From Kiloniellales bacterium (GTDB lineage: Bacteria > Pseudomonadota > Alphaproteobacteria > Kiloniellales > JAKSDN01): a DNA stretch of 54,353 nt. The translations under genes were made by a program, and so were the position numbers. Shown in pieces: positions 26,169 through 34,740 of this stretch. Positions within the stretch are counted from its first letter, which is position 1. The number at the start of each line of letters is the position of its first letter. The notes under the pieces are model-generated. The model ran no database searches, was not told the DNA's origin, and worked only from the letters and a program-made list of their open reading frames with translations. Location of the stretch: assembly GCA_028280455.1 (NCBI GenBank), contig JANQLT010000149.1, positions 1 to 54,353 on the forward strand. Reading direction: 5' to 3'.

Positions 26169-26678
26169 ATGCCCGGATACGATCTCACCCGCCTCAACGC
26201 GGTGCTCGTCGACGACAGCCCCTTCATGCTCAAGCTGCTGCAGATGATCCTGCGCTCCATGGGCATCAGGTCCGTCCGCTGCTTCCGGGACCCGGTGAGC
26301 GCGCTCATCGAGGTCAAGACCTTCCAGCCGCACCTGGTGGTCACGGACATGCTGATGCCGACGCTCGACGGCTCGAAGCTGACCCGGGCCCTGCGCGAGG
26401 AGGCCGCGCCGGTCTGCTTCACGCCGGTCCTCGTGCTGAGCGGCTTCACCGACAAGGAGCACGTGATCCGGGCCTCGAACTCCGGAGCCAACTACGTGCT
26501 GGCCAAGCCGGTTTCCGTCGAGACCCTGCACCGGCGGATCATCTCCCTGATCGAGGACAACCGGCCCTTCGTGCGGACGCCGAGCTACATCGGGCCCGAG
26601 CGGCGCATCGACAAGCGCAGGCCCCCGGGCCCGGAGCAGCGCAGCCCGGCGGCAGACGCCGACGTGCTCTACATCTGA
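26169..26678 (+). CDS. CheY-like response regulator, single receiver domain
   Basis: The 169-aa cytoplasmic protein has a receiver domain at about 10-130, with acidic residues D15/D16, phospho-acceptor D60 in LVVTDMLMP and K113 in VLAKPVS. The C-terminal extension carries a GPERRIDKRR segment, seen in many alphaproteobacterial receivers, and no DNA-binding domain. It precedes an Hpt-like gene by 21 bp, so the two probably form a phosphorelay pair. The 222-bp region upstream is relatively AT-rich and must contain the promoter, but no site could be called. Confidence 0.9.
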   Translation: MPGYDLTRLNAVLVDDSPFMLKLLQMILRSMGIRSVRCFRDPVSALIEVKTFQPHLVVTDMLMPTLDGSKLTRALREEAAPVCFTPVLVLSGFTDKEHVIRASNSGANYVLAKPVSVETLHRRIISLIEDNRPFVRTPSYIGPERRIDKRRPPGPEQRSPAADADVLYI

Positions 26679-26699
26679 TCCGCCTTGGGAGCGCGCAGC

Positions 26700-27191
26700 A
26701 TGAAGCAAGTCATCCAGCCCCCGAACCGGCTCGCCGAGGCCGCGGTGAAGGACCATGGCCCCAACCTCGAGACGATCCTACAGCGGGTCAACGCCGGCAT
26801 CGGCAAGCTGCAGCAGGACTACGAAGAGGCGCTGCAGGCGGAGCTCCGGGCCCTCGGTGTCGCCGCCGATCTGCTGGCCGAGGCGGAGCGCGGCGAGGCC
26901 AAGCGCCTTCTGGGCGAGCTCTTCGACCTGGCCCACGAGATCCGCGGCCTGGCCGGCAGCTTCGGCTACCCGCTGCTGTCGAAGATCGCCAACGCCCTCT
27001 GCGCCGTGATCGAGCGGCAGTCCGCGTTCGACTCGGCGGTCGTCGCGGTGGTGCTGCACCACGTCGGCGCCATGCGGGCCGTGGCCGCCGGAAGCGTCAA
27101 GGGCGACGGCGGCAGCCAAGGCGCCGAGCTGCTGGCGAGCCTGCAGGCCCTGACCGAGAAGGCCGCCGCCCGGCCCGATCCGGGCGCCTAG
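26700..27191 (+). CDS. Hpt-like histidine phosphotransferase domain protein
   Basis: Starting at the ATG at 26700 (GGGAG nearby), the protein has 163 aa and is all-helical. The Hpt signature is residues 76-97: DLAHEIRGLAGSFGYPLL, where H79 is the expected phosphorylated histidine followed by Gly residues as in HxxxG. A coiled-coil helix precedes it (residues 27-70). There is no kinase domain. It most likely shuttles phosphate between a histidine kinase and the adjacent CheY-like regulator, but the kinase partner is not in the immediate neighbourhood. Confidence 0.8.
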   Translation: MKQVIQPPNRLAEAAVKDHGPNLETILQRVNAGIGKLQQDYEEALQAELRALGVAADLLAEAERGEAKRLLGELFDLAHEIRGLAGSFGYPLLSKIANALCAVIERQSAFDSAVVAVVLHHVGAMRAVAAGSVKGDGGSQGAELLASLQALTEKAAARPDPGA

Positions 27192-27301
27192 GCACCGGCA
27201 CGAGCGGCCGAGCTTTTCCTTTGTCCGGCTCGGAACGGGCTGGCTATCTTCGAGTCTCCTCGTCGGAACCAAGGCCAGGGAGCCCCGCCCGGGAGACCCG
27301 C

Positions 27302-28918
27302 TTGACGTTGCTTGCGCGCCGCCTTCTCGCCGCCGCGCTCGCCCTCGGGCTGGCGCCGCTCCTGCCGCTCGCCCTGTCACCCCCTGGCGCCCGGGCCGAC
27401 ACCCCGCCCGACTCCCTGCTCATCGCCACGCAGATCGACGACCTGGTGTCGCTCGATCCGGCCGAGATCTTCGAGTTCTCCGGCGCCGACGCCGCCAACA
27501 ACATCTACGACACCCTGGTCGCCTTCGATCCGCGGGACCTCGGCCCGCTGGTCGGCGGCATCGCCGAGCGCTGGAGCCTGGAGGCGGACGGCCGGACCTA
27601 CCGCTTCAAGCTCCGCGAGGGGCTGCGCTTCCATTCCGGCAACCCGGTGACCGCCGAGGACGCGGTCTTCTCGCTGCGCCGCGCGATCCTGCTGCAGCAG
27701 ACGCCCTCTTTCATCCTCGCCCAGTTCGGCTTCACGGCGGAGAACCTGGACGAGACCATCACCAGCGACGGCCCCCACGATCTCACCCTGCGGGTCGACA
27801 AGCCCTACGCGCCGAGCTTCTTCCTCACCTGTCTGACCGCCACCATCGGCGCGGTCGTCGACAAGCAGACGGTGCTGGCCAACGAGCAGGACGGCGACCT
27901 CGGGCACAACTGGCTCAAGACCCACTCGGCGGGCTCCGGCGCCTACCGCCTGCGGGTCTGGAAGCCGAACGAGCTCTACGCCCTGGACGCCAACCCGGAC
28001 TACTGGCGGCAGAGGCCGGCGATGCGCCGCGTCTTCGTCCGGCACATCGCCGAGTCGACGACCCAGCGCCTCCTGCTCGAGAAGGGCGACACCGACATCG
28101 CCCGCAACCTCTCGCCCGAGGACATCGAAGCGCTCGCCGGGCGGCCCGGCCTGAAGGTCGAGGAGGACCTCAAGGGCCCGCTGCTCTACCTGGCGATGAA
28201 CCAGAAGCACCCGATCCTCGGCAAGCCGCCGGTGGTCGAGGCGATCAAGCACCTGATCGACTACGACGGGCTGGCCCGCACCCTGCTGCGCGGTCAGTTC
28301 GTGCCGCACCAGGCCTTCCTGCCGAAGACCTACCTGGGGGCGCTCGACGAGCAGCCCTACGCGCTCGACGTCGCCAAGGCGCGCGCGCTGCTGGCCGAGG
28401 CCGGCCTGGCGGAGGGCTTCGCGATCACGCTCTCCGTGCGCAACGTGCCGGAGCGCTTGCAGATCGCCCAGTCCCTGCAGAGCACCTTCGGCCAGGCCGG
28501 CATCGAGGTGGCGCTGCGCAGCGGCACCGCCAAGCAGGTGCTGACCAGCTATCGCGCGCGCAAGCACGAGCTGCTGCTCGGCACCTGGGGGCCCGACTAC
28601 CCGGATCCCCACACCAACGCCGACACCTTCGCGCACAACCCGGACAACAGCGACGCCGCCGGGCTGACCGGCAAGCTGATGTGGCGCAACGCCTGGGACG
28701 ACCCGACGCTCTCGGCCATGACCGAAGCGGCGCTCCTGGAGCGCGACGCCGAGACGCGCGCGGCGCTCTACCGCGAGGTCCAGCGCCGGCTACAGCGCCA
28801 GGGACCCTTCGCCATCATGTTCCAGCAGAACATCCAGAGCGCCATGCGCGACAGCGTCGAGGGCTTCGTGACCGGCGGCGCGGTCGCCAACAGCTTCTAC
28901 TGGACGGTGACCAAGTAG
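27302..28918 (+). CDS. Peptide/nickel-type ABC transporter substrate-binding protein
   Basis: I choose the TTG at 27302 (538 aa), which follows GGGAG at seven bases and begins a signal peptide (LTLLARRLLAAALALGLAPLL). A longer start at 27221 would bury it. It is an SBP family 5 protein: LIATQIDDLVSLDPAEIFEF, GIAERWSLEADGRTYRFKLREGLRFHSGNPVTAED (in the usual order), and LLLGTWGPDYPDPHTNADTF near the C-terminus. It binds oligopeptide, dipeptide or similar solutes in the periplasm. It is the first gene of a five-gene ABC operon. Confidence 0.88.
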   Translation: MTLLARRLLAAALALGLAPLLPLALSPPGARADTPPDSLLIATQIDDLVSLDPAEIFEFSGADAANNIYDTLVAFDPRDLGPLVGGIAERWSLEADGRTYRFKLREGLRFHSGNPVTAEDAVFSLRRAILLQQTPSFILAQFGFTAENLDETITSDGPHDLTLRVDKPYAPSFFLTCLTATIGAVVDKQTVLANEQDGDLGHNWLKTHSAGSGAYRLRVWKPNELYALDANPDYWRQRPAMRRVFVRHIAESTTQRLLLEKGDTDIARNLSPEDIEALAGRPGLKVEEDLKGPLLYLAMNQKHPILGKPPVVEAIKHLIDYDGLARTLLRGQFVPHQAFLPKTYLGALDEQPYALDVAKARALLAEAGLAEGFAITLSVRNVPERLQIAQSLQSTFGQAGIEVALRSGTAKQVLTSYRARKHELLLGTWGPDYPDPHTNADTFAHNPDNSDAAGLTGKLMWRNAWDDPTLSAMTEAALLERDAETRAALYREVQRRLQRQGPFAIMFQQNIQSAMRDSVEGFVTGGAVANSFYWTVTK

Positions 28919-28950
28919 ATGCGGACGGCCCTGTCCGGCCGCTCGAGACC

Positions 28951-29994
28951 TTGAGCGCGGGCTTGGCACCGCGCGCCGGCGCCGGCCGGGCGATCGCCCT
29001 CGCGGCCCGGCTCCTGATCTCGCTGGCGGCGACCTTCTTCGGCCTGCTGCTGGTCACCTTCCTGATCGCCCGCGTGGTGCCGATCGACCCGGTGATCGCC
29101 GTGGTCGGCGAGCAGGCGAGCCCGGAGACCGTCGCCGCCGCGGTGCGCGAGCTCGGGCTCGACAAGCCGCTCTGGCAGCAGTTCGCGATCTACCTCGGCA
29201 AGGTGCTGCAAGGCGACTTCGGCACCTCCGTGCTGACCGCGCGCCCCGTGCTGGAGGACATCGCCCGGGTCTTCCCGGCGACCCTCGAGCTGGCGACGCT
29301 CGCCACCTTCCTGGGCGTCCTGATCGGCCTGCCGCTCGGCGTGCTGGCCGCCGTCAAGCAGGGCCGCTGGCCGGACCATCTGATCCGGCTGCTCGGCCTG
29401 TTCGGCTACTCCATGCCGGTCTTCTGGCTCGGCCTGATGGCGCTGCTGGTCTTCTACGGCCAGCTCGGCTGGACCGCGGGCCCCGGCCGGCTCGATGTCT
29501 TCTACGAGGACCTGGTGCCGAGCGTCACCGGGGTGATCCTGCTCGACGCGGCCCTGGCCGGCGACTGGGAGGTCTTCGGCAACGCGCTGTCGCACCTGAT
29601 CCTGCCGGCCGGCGTGCTGGCCGCCTACGCGCTGGCCTACATCGCGCGCATGACCCGCAGCCTGATGCTCGAGCAGCTCGGCCAGGAGTACATCACCACC
29701 GCGCGGGCCAAGGGGATCTCCGAGGCGCGGATCGTCTGGCGCCACGCCCTCGGCAACGCCCTGGTGCCGCTGATCACAGTGATCGCCCTGTCCTACGCCT
29801 TCCTGCTCGAAGGCTCGGTGCTGACGGAGATCGTCTTCGCCTGGCCGGGGCTCGGCTCCTACATCACCAACGCCCTGCTCTCCGCCGACATGAACGCCGT
29901 GCTCGGCGGCACCATCGTCGTCGGCGCCGTCTTCATCGGCATCAATCTGCTGTCCGACCTGCTCTACCGGCTGGTCGACCCGCGGGCCCGCTGA
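28951..29994 (+). CDS. ABC transporter permease, DppB-like
   Basis: The likely start is a TTG at 28951 (347 aa). The only in-frame alternatives near the first helix are TTG codons (28951 and 28963), so a non-ATG start is certain but the exact one is not. The protein has six transmembrane helices and the DppB-type N-terminal ATFFGLLLVTFLIARVVPIDP and D-P-L/QAS-like segments. The EAA loop reads EYITTARAKGISEARIVWRHALGNALVPLIT in order. It is the first of two membrane subunits of the peptide transporter; its gene lies 32 bp after the binding-protein gene. Confidence 0.9.
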   Translation: MSAGLAPRAGAGRAIALAARLLISLAATFFGLLLVTFLIARVVPIDPVIAVVGEQASPETVAAAVRELGLDKPLWQQFAIYLGKVLQGDFGTSVLTARPVLEDIARVFPATLELATLATFLGVLIGLPLGVLAAVKQGRWPDHLIRLLGLFGYSMPVFWLGLMALLVFYGQLGWTAGPGRLDVFYEDLVPSVTGVILLDAALAGDWEVFGNALSHLILPAGVLAAYALAYIARMTRSLMLEQLGQEYITTARAKGISEARIVWRHALGNALVPLITVIALSYAFLLEGSVLTEIVFAWPGLGSYITNALLSADMNAVLGGTIVVGAVFIGINLLSDLLYRLVDPRAR

Positions 29995-29999
29995 GCGCC

Positions 30000-30914
30000 A
30001 TGGCGGCGCGCGGCGGCCCATCGGCCTGGCTGACCAGCGAGACGCCCGCCTCGCGCCTGCAGGCCCGGGCGGTGCGCGGCTACCTCGCCTGGCGGCGCCT
30101 GCGCCGGAACCCGCTGACCCTGCTCGGCATCGCCATCCTGCTGGCGCTGGTCCTGGTCGCCCTGGCCGCGCCTTGGCTCGCTACCCACGACCCTCTCGCC
30201 CAGAACCTCGACGGCCGGCTGCTGCCGCCCGGCAGCCCCGGGCACCTGCTGGGCACCGACGACCTGGGCCGCGACATCTTCAGCCGGCTGGTCCACGGCG
30301 CCGGCATCACCCTGACCATTGTCGCGCTGGTCGCCCTGACGGCGCCGGCGGCGGGCCTGCTGATCGGCACCCTGGCGGGCTATCTGGGCGGCTGGGTCGA
30401 CGGCCTGCTGATGCGCCTGACCGACATCGTCCTCGCCTTTCCGCGGCTTATCCTGGCGCTGGCCTTCGTCGCCGCGCTCGGCCCGGGCATCGAGAACGCC
30501 ATCCTGGCCATCGCCATCACCGCCTGGCCGCCCTACGCCCGCCTGGCCCGCGCGGAGACCCTGACCCTGCGCAACAGCGACTACATCAGCGCCATCCGCC
30601 TGCAGGGCGCCGGCACGCCGCGCATCCTGGTCGGCCATGTCATGCCGCTCTGCCTCTCCTCGGTGATCGTCCGCGTCACCCTCGACATGGCGGGCATCAT
30701 CCTGACCGCCGCCGGGCTCGGCTTCCTCGGCCTCGGCGCCCAGCCGCCGACGCCGGAATGGGGCGCCATGATCTCGGCCGGCCGGCGCTTCCTGCTCGAC
30801 CAGTGGTGGGTGGCGACCCTGCCGGGCCTGGCGATCTTCGTCGTCGCGCTCGGCTTCAACCTGCTCGGCGACGGCCTGCGCGACCTGCTCGACCCGCGGA
30901 GCGATCGGCCATGA
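30000..30914 (+). CDS. ABC transporter permease, DppC-like
   Basis: The 304-aa protein has six transmembrane helices, an N-terminal OppC-type segment (WRRLRRNPLTLLGIAILLAL), a GTDDLGRDIFSRLVHGAGITL motif and the EAA loop NSDYISAIRLQGAGTPRILV (residues about 194-213). A periplasmic loop precedes the EAA segment. It pairs with the preceding permease as the membrane heterodimer. It starts 5 bp after the upstream stop and overlaps the next gene by ATGA. Confidence 0.93.
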   Translation: MAARGGPSAWLTSETPASRLQARAVRGYLAWRRLRRNPLTLLGIAILLALVLVALAAPWLATHDPLAQNLDGRLLPPGSPGHLLGTDDLGRDIFSRLVHGAGITLTIVALVALTAPAAGLLIGTLAGYLGGWVDGLLMRLTDIVLAFPRLILALAFVAALGPGIENAILAIAITAWPPYARLARAETLTLRNSDYISAIRLQGAGTPRILVGHVMPLCLSSVIVRVTLDMAGIILTAAGLGFLGLGAQPPTPEWGAMISAGRRFLLDQWWVATLPGLAIFVVALGFNLLGDGLRDLLDPRSDRP

Positions 30915-31768
30915 ACACCCGGCCGCTGCTCGAGGTCGAGGACCTGCGCGTCTCCTTTCCCGGCACGACCGGCGAGGTCGAGGCGGTGCGCGGCATCGGC
31001 TTCTCGCTGGGCCGCGAGAAGCTCGGCCTGGTCGGCGAGTCCGGCTCCGGCAAGACCATGACCGGCCGCGCGATCCTCGGCCTGGTGCCGCCGCCGGGCC
31101 GGGTCACGGCCCGGCGCCTCGCCTTCGAGGGCCGGGACATCCTCGGCCTCGACGCCGCCGGCCTGCGCCGCCTGCGCGGCGCGCGCATCGCCATGGTCCT
31201 GCAGGACCCGAAGTACGCCCTTAACCCGGTGATGACCGTGGGCCGCCAGATCGCCGAGGCCCATCGCGCCCATGGCCGCGCGTCCGGCCGAGAGGCCGAG
31301 CGGAAGGCCCTGGAGCTGCTGTCCGCCGTGCGCCTCCGCGACCCGGAGCGCGTCGCCCGCGCCTACCCGCATCAGCTTTCCGGCGGCATGGGCCAGCGCG
31401 TCATGATCGCCATGATGCTGGCGCCGGAGCCGGCGCTGCTGATCGCCGACGAGCCGACCTCGGCGCTCGACGTCACCGTCCGCACCCAGGTCCTGGCGAT
31501 CCTCGACGAGCTGGTCACGGCGCGGGGCATGGGCCTGCTGTTCATCTCCCACGACCTCAACCTGGTGGCCTCCTTCTGCGACCGGGTCATGGTCATGTAC
31601 GCCGGCCGGATCCTCGAGACCTGCCGGGCCGACGCGCTATCGCAGGCTCAGCATCCCTACACCCGCGGCCTGCTCGCCTCGCTGCCGCGCCTGGACCGGC
31701 CGGCCGAGACTCTGCCGGTCCTGGCGCGCGATCCGCGCTGGCTCGATGACGCGCGTGCCGATGCCTGA
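30911..31768 (+). CDS. ABC transporter ATPase, DppD-like
   Basis: The 285-aa protein starts at the ATG overlapping the permease stop. It has Walker A GESGSGKT, signature LSGGMGQRV, Walker B LLIADEPTSALDV and the H-loop SHDLN. The C-terminus is shorter than usual DppD/OppD (about 320-330 aa) and lacks the cysteine-containing oligopeptide C-terminal extension, ending soon after RGLLASLPRL. It forms the ATPase pair with the following gene. A long in-frame upstream extension crosses the permease gene and is not real. Confidence 0.92.
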   Translation: MNTRPLLEVEDLRVSFPGTTGEVEAVRGIGFSLGREKLGLVGESGSGKTMTGRAILGLVPPPGRVTARRLAFEGRDILGLDAAGLRRLRGARIAMVLQDPKYALNPVMTVGRQIAEAHRAHGRASGREAERKALELLSAVRLRDPERVARAYPHQLSGGMGQRVMIAMMLAPEPALLIADEPTSALDVTVRTQVLAILDELVTARGMGLLFISHDLNLVASFCDRVMVMYAGRILETCRADALSQAQHPYTRGLLASLPRLDRPAETLPVLARDPRWLDDARADA

Positions 31769-32558
31769 TCCGACGGCGCCCATGATCGAGGTCGAAGACC
31801 TGGCCGTCGTCTACGGCTCGGGCGCCTCGCGGGTCGAGGCGCTGCGCGGCGTTTCCTTCGCGGTCGGACAGGGCGAGAGCTTCGGCCTGGTCGGCGAGTC
31901 CGGCTCGGGCAAGTCGACCGTGCTGCGGGCCCTGGCCGGGCTCGAAGCCGACTGGAGCGGAAGCCTCCGGGTCGCCGGCGAGGTGCAAGGCCTGCGCCGG
32001 TCCAAGGCCTCGCGCCGCCGGCTGCAACTGGTCTTTCAGGACCCCTACGGCTCGCTGCACCCGCGCCACACGGTCGACCGCACCCTGGCCGAGCCCCTGA
32101 CGATCCACGGCATCGGCGAGCGCGAGACGCGCGTGCGGCAGGCGCTCGACGCCGTCGGCCTGGGCCCGGCCTTCCGTTTCCGCTACCCCCACCAGCTTTC
32201 CGGCGGCCAGCGCCAGCGCGTCGCCATCGCCCGCGCGCTGATGCTGGAGCCGGAGATCCTGCTGCTCGACGAGCCGACCTCGGCGCTCGACGTCTCGGTG
32301 CAGGCTGAGATCCTGAACCTGCTGAGCCGGCTCAAGGCCGAGCGCGGCCTGACCGTCATCCTGGTCAGCCACGACCTGGCCGTGGTCGCCCACATGTGCC
32401 GCCGGCTGGCGGTGATGAACGCCGGGCGCATCGTCGAGACGCTGTCCGCCGAGCAGCTCCGCGCCGGCGCGGCCGGCGAGCCCTACACGGCCCAGCTCCT
32501 CCGCGCCAGCGCCGGCTACGACAGGGATGCCGCACGCGACCTGGTGGCCTACGATTGA
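31746..32558 (+). CDS. ABC transporter ATPase, DppF-like
   Basis: The 270-aa protein overlaps the upstream ATPase gene by 23 bp. It carries Walker A GESGSGKST, Q-loop LVFQDPYGSLHPR, signature LSGGQRQRVAIA, Walker B ILLLDEPTSALDVSVQ and H-loop VSHDLAVV. The YPHQLSGGQ segment is typical of OppF/DppF. It is also shorter than most DppF proteins and ends with DLVAYD. It is the second ATPase of the peptide transporter. A homocysteine-methyltransferase-like gene follows after only 24 bp. Confidence 0.92.
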   Translation: MTRVPMPDPTAPMIEVEDLAVVYGSGASRVEALRGVSFAVGQGESFGLVGESGSGKSTVLRALAGLEADWSGSLRVAGEVQGLRRSKASRRRLQLVFQDPYGSLHPRHTVDRTLAEPLTIHGIGERETRVRQALDAVGLGPAFRFRYPHQLSGGQRQRVAIARALMLEPEILLLDEPTSALDVSVQAEILNLLSRLKAERGLTVILVSHDLAVVAHMCRRLAVMNAGRIVETLSAEQLRAGAAGEPYTAQLLRASAGYDRDAARDLVAYD

Positions 32559-32582
32559 CGGGATGCAGAGGAGGAGGCGGCC

Positions 32583-33524
32583 ATGAGCTACGACAGCGTC
32601 GCGCGAAAGCTCGCCGAGGGCGGCATCGTCATCCTCGACGGCGGCACCGGCACCGAGCTGGAGCGGCGCGGCGTGGCCATGGACCCGGAAGCCTGGTGCG
32701 GCCCGGCGACGCTCGGCAACCTGAGCACCTTGGAAGCCATCCACCGCGACTACATCGCGGCCGGCGCCGACGTCATCACCGCCAACACCTATGCCTCCTC
32801 GCGCGTCATGCTCGAGCCGGCCGGCTTCGCCGACCGCTTCGAGGAGATCAATAGTGCCGCCGTGCGCACGGCCTTGCAGGCGCGCGCGGCGAGCGGCCGG
32901 GACGACGTCGCGGTCGCCGGCTCCCTGTCGCACATGATGCCCATGGTCGGCGGCACCGCCGCCACCGACACGAGCCGCACGGCGGACCGCGCGGGCATGC
33001 AGGCCGCCTTCACCGAGCTCGGCGGGCTGCTCAAAGACGCCGGCTGCGACCTCATCCTGCTGGAGATGATGTACCACCCGGACCGCATGCCGGCCGCCTT
33101 CGCCGCCGCCTGCTCAACGGGCCTGCCCGTCTGGGCGGGCTTCTCGGCGCGGCGCGGCGAGTCCGGCGAGGTCCTGAGCTTCGCCAGCGAGCGCGACATC
33201 CCCTTCGCGGAAGTCGTGCAGGTCCTCAAGGACTTCGAGGTCGCGGCCGCCGGCATCATGCACACGCCGGCCAACGTCGTCGGCGACTCGCTCGCCATCC
33301 TGCGCGAGGCCTTCGACGGCCCGCTCACGGCCTATCCGGATTCCGGCTACTTCAAGATGCCGAGCTGGCAGTTCGAGCAGATCATCCCGCCCGACGCGCT
33401 GCGCAGCTACGCGGACGGCTGGGTCGCGGCCGGCGCGCGCGTCCTCGGCGGCTGTTGCGGCCTGTCGCCCGAGCACATCGCCGCGCTCGCGCCGCTCAAG
33501 TCCGCTCCGGCTCCAATGCCTTGA
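32583..33524 (+). CDS. Homocysteine S-methyltransferase family protein
   Basis: The 313-aa protein is a BHMT/MmuM-type barrel that would transfer a methyl group to homocysteine or a related thiol. The N-terminal ILDGGTGTELERRG motif and the C-terminal GGCCGLSPEHI zinc motif (C291/C292) are clear. The third zinc ligand, normally Cys in G-[VI]-N-C, appears to be His here (H227 in AAGIMHTPANV), by eye alignment. The enzyme is co-directional with the peptide ABC genes and very likely in the same transcript. Its 3' end overlaps the convergent EamA gene by 29 bp. No riboswitch fits in the 24-bp gap upstream. Confidence 0.85.
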   Translation: MSYDSVARKLAEGGIVILDGGTGTELERRGVAMDPEAWCGPATLGNLSTLEAIHRDYIAAGADVITANTYASSRVMLEPAGFADRFEEINSAAVRTALQARAASGRDDVAVAGSLSHMMPMVGGTAATDTSRTADRAGMQAAFTELGGLLKDAGCDLILLEMMYHPDRMPAAFAAACSTGLPVWAGFSARRGESGEVLSFASERDIPFAEVVQVLKDFEVAAAGIMHTPANVVGDSLAILREAFDGPLTAYPDSGYFKMPSWQFEQIIPPDALRSYADGWVAAGARVLGGCCGLSPEHIAALAPLKSAPAPMP

Positions 33525-34407
33525 CCAGCACGGCGGCGAGCACGACGGCGCCGCCGATCAGGGTCAGCAGGGCCGGCGTCTCGCCGAAGGCGAGCCAGAC
33601 CCAGATCGGCGCCGCCACGACCTCGAGCAGCATCAGCAGTGTGATCTCGGCCGCGGGGACGTAGCGCGCGGCGATGGTGATCAGGATGTACTGGCCGCCG
33701 ATCTGCAAGGTGCCCAGCAGCAGGGCGGCGATCAGGTCGTTGCCGGAGATCGCCAAGCTCTCGAGCAGCAGGCCGCTGACCAGGGCGGCGAAGACGCCGG
33801 CCAGGCAGGTCGCCGGCATCATGTCGACGCCGCGCCCGGCGCGGTAGGCGACGATGCTCGCCGCGTAGCCGGCCGCCGCGATCAGCGCCACCGCGCTGCC
33901 GGCGATCGTGCCCGCCAGCAGCCCGTCGGCCATCATGACGGCGACGCCGATGAGGGCGGCGGCCATGCAGATCCAGGCGCGCCTGGTGACTTCCTCCTTG
34001 AGGATCACCCGCGCCAGCAAGGCGGCGATGAAAGGCGAGGCGCTGAGGATGAAGACCGCGTTGGCGACCGTGGTCAGCAGCACCGAGAAGATATAGGCGA
34101 TGAAGGCGCTGCCGAGGCAGATCGCGACGACCGCGCCCGACAGGCCGATACCGCGGAACCGCCCGACAAAGTCCCGGCGGTCGCGCGCCAGCATGAAGAG
34201 GAAGACGGTGATCGCGAAGGCCAGGGAGCGGTAGAACAGGATCTGCCAGCCGTCCGCCTGCTCGACCATCCGCACCAGGATGCCGACCGTGCTGCCGCAG
34301 AGCGCGCCGGTGAGGACCGCCAGGACACCGAAGCCGTGACCCGGACGGATCGCTTTCAGGGCATTGATCATTCTGGCGGGCCTGCGTGGCGGTCCGAAGA
34401 GGGGCAT
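33496..34407 (-). CDS. EamA/DMT-family permease (second copy)
   Basis: The 303-aa protein has about ten hydrophobic helices in two EamA repeats. The ATG at 34407 is used here, though an ATG at 34371 (MINALKA) would put the start closer to the first helix; neither has a strong ribosome-binding site. The DGWQILFYRSLAFAITVFLF segment near 49-68 matches the paralogue at 23580. The substrate is unknown. It is convergent with the homocysteine-methyltransferase-like gene and divergent from the TRAP binding-protein gene. Confidence 0.88.
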   Translation of the reverse strand: MPLFGPPRRPARMINALKAIRPGHGFGVLAVLTGALCGSTVGILVRMVEQADGWQILFYRSLAFAITVFLFMLARDRRDFVGRFRGIGLSGAVVAICLGSAFIAYIFSVLLTTVANAVFILSASPFIAALLARVILKEEVTRRAWICMAAALIGVAVMMADGLLAGTIAGSAVALIAAAGYAASIVAYRAGRGVDMMPATCLAGVFAALVSGLLLESLAISGNDLIAALLLGTLQIGGQYILITIAARYVPAAEITLLMLLEVVAAPIWVWLAFGETPALLTLIGGAVVLAAVLVKALEPERT

Positions 34408-34740
34408 ATTCGCGCCCGCCGACCTGCATGGCCCAATCGGTGCCTGACATCAAGCGCTCGGCAGAGAAGCCCTGACAGCCGCTGTCAGGAGGGATTTCGT
34501 CGTGCCCGCAAGCGATGCCCCGCCGCTTGGCAAAGCCCTGGCGGGCCGAAAAACCCGACAAGTTAAGCGGTTACTGCGCGCCGGAATCAGCTTGGCGAAG
34601 CGCGACGGAGCCCCTAACTCCCTGGTGCGGCCCCTGCGACTTTGACGGATCTGTGACCGTCTCGCCCGCCTGCGGCCGCGGCAGCCGGCCGCCATGGCCG
34701 GCAAGGGAAGTCTGGGATAAGCGATTCTGGGAGACGTTTC
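34408..34740. other. 333-bp divergent intergenic region
   Basis: This gap separates the EamA gene (minus) from the TAXI-TRAP binding protein (plus) and should hold both promoters. A perfect 19-bp palindrome lies at 34471-34489. I see no other credible gene; open frames crossing the gap are shadows of neighbours. No promoter hexamers were assigned with confidence. Confidence 0.55.
34471..34489. promoter_or_regulatory. Perfect palindrome, candidate operator
   Basis: CCTGACAGC-C-GCTGTCAGG is a 9-bp inverted repeat with a one-base centre. It lies 252 bp upstream of the TRAP binding-protein start and 64 bp upstream of the EamA start. Its length and symmetry fit a TetR, GntR or MarR-type operator. 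The position is nearer to EamA, so its target is uncertain. Confidence 0.45.

Noticed and set aside
32559-32582. SAM or other riboswitch ahead of the homocysteine-methyltransferase-like gene
   Set aside because: The gap is only 24 bp, far too short for a known riboswitch.
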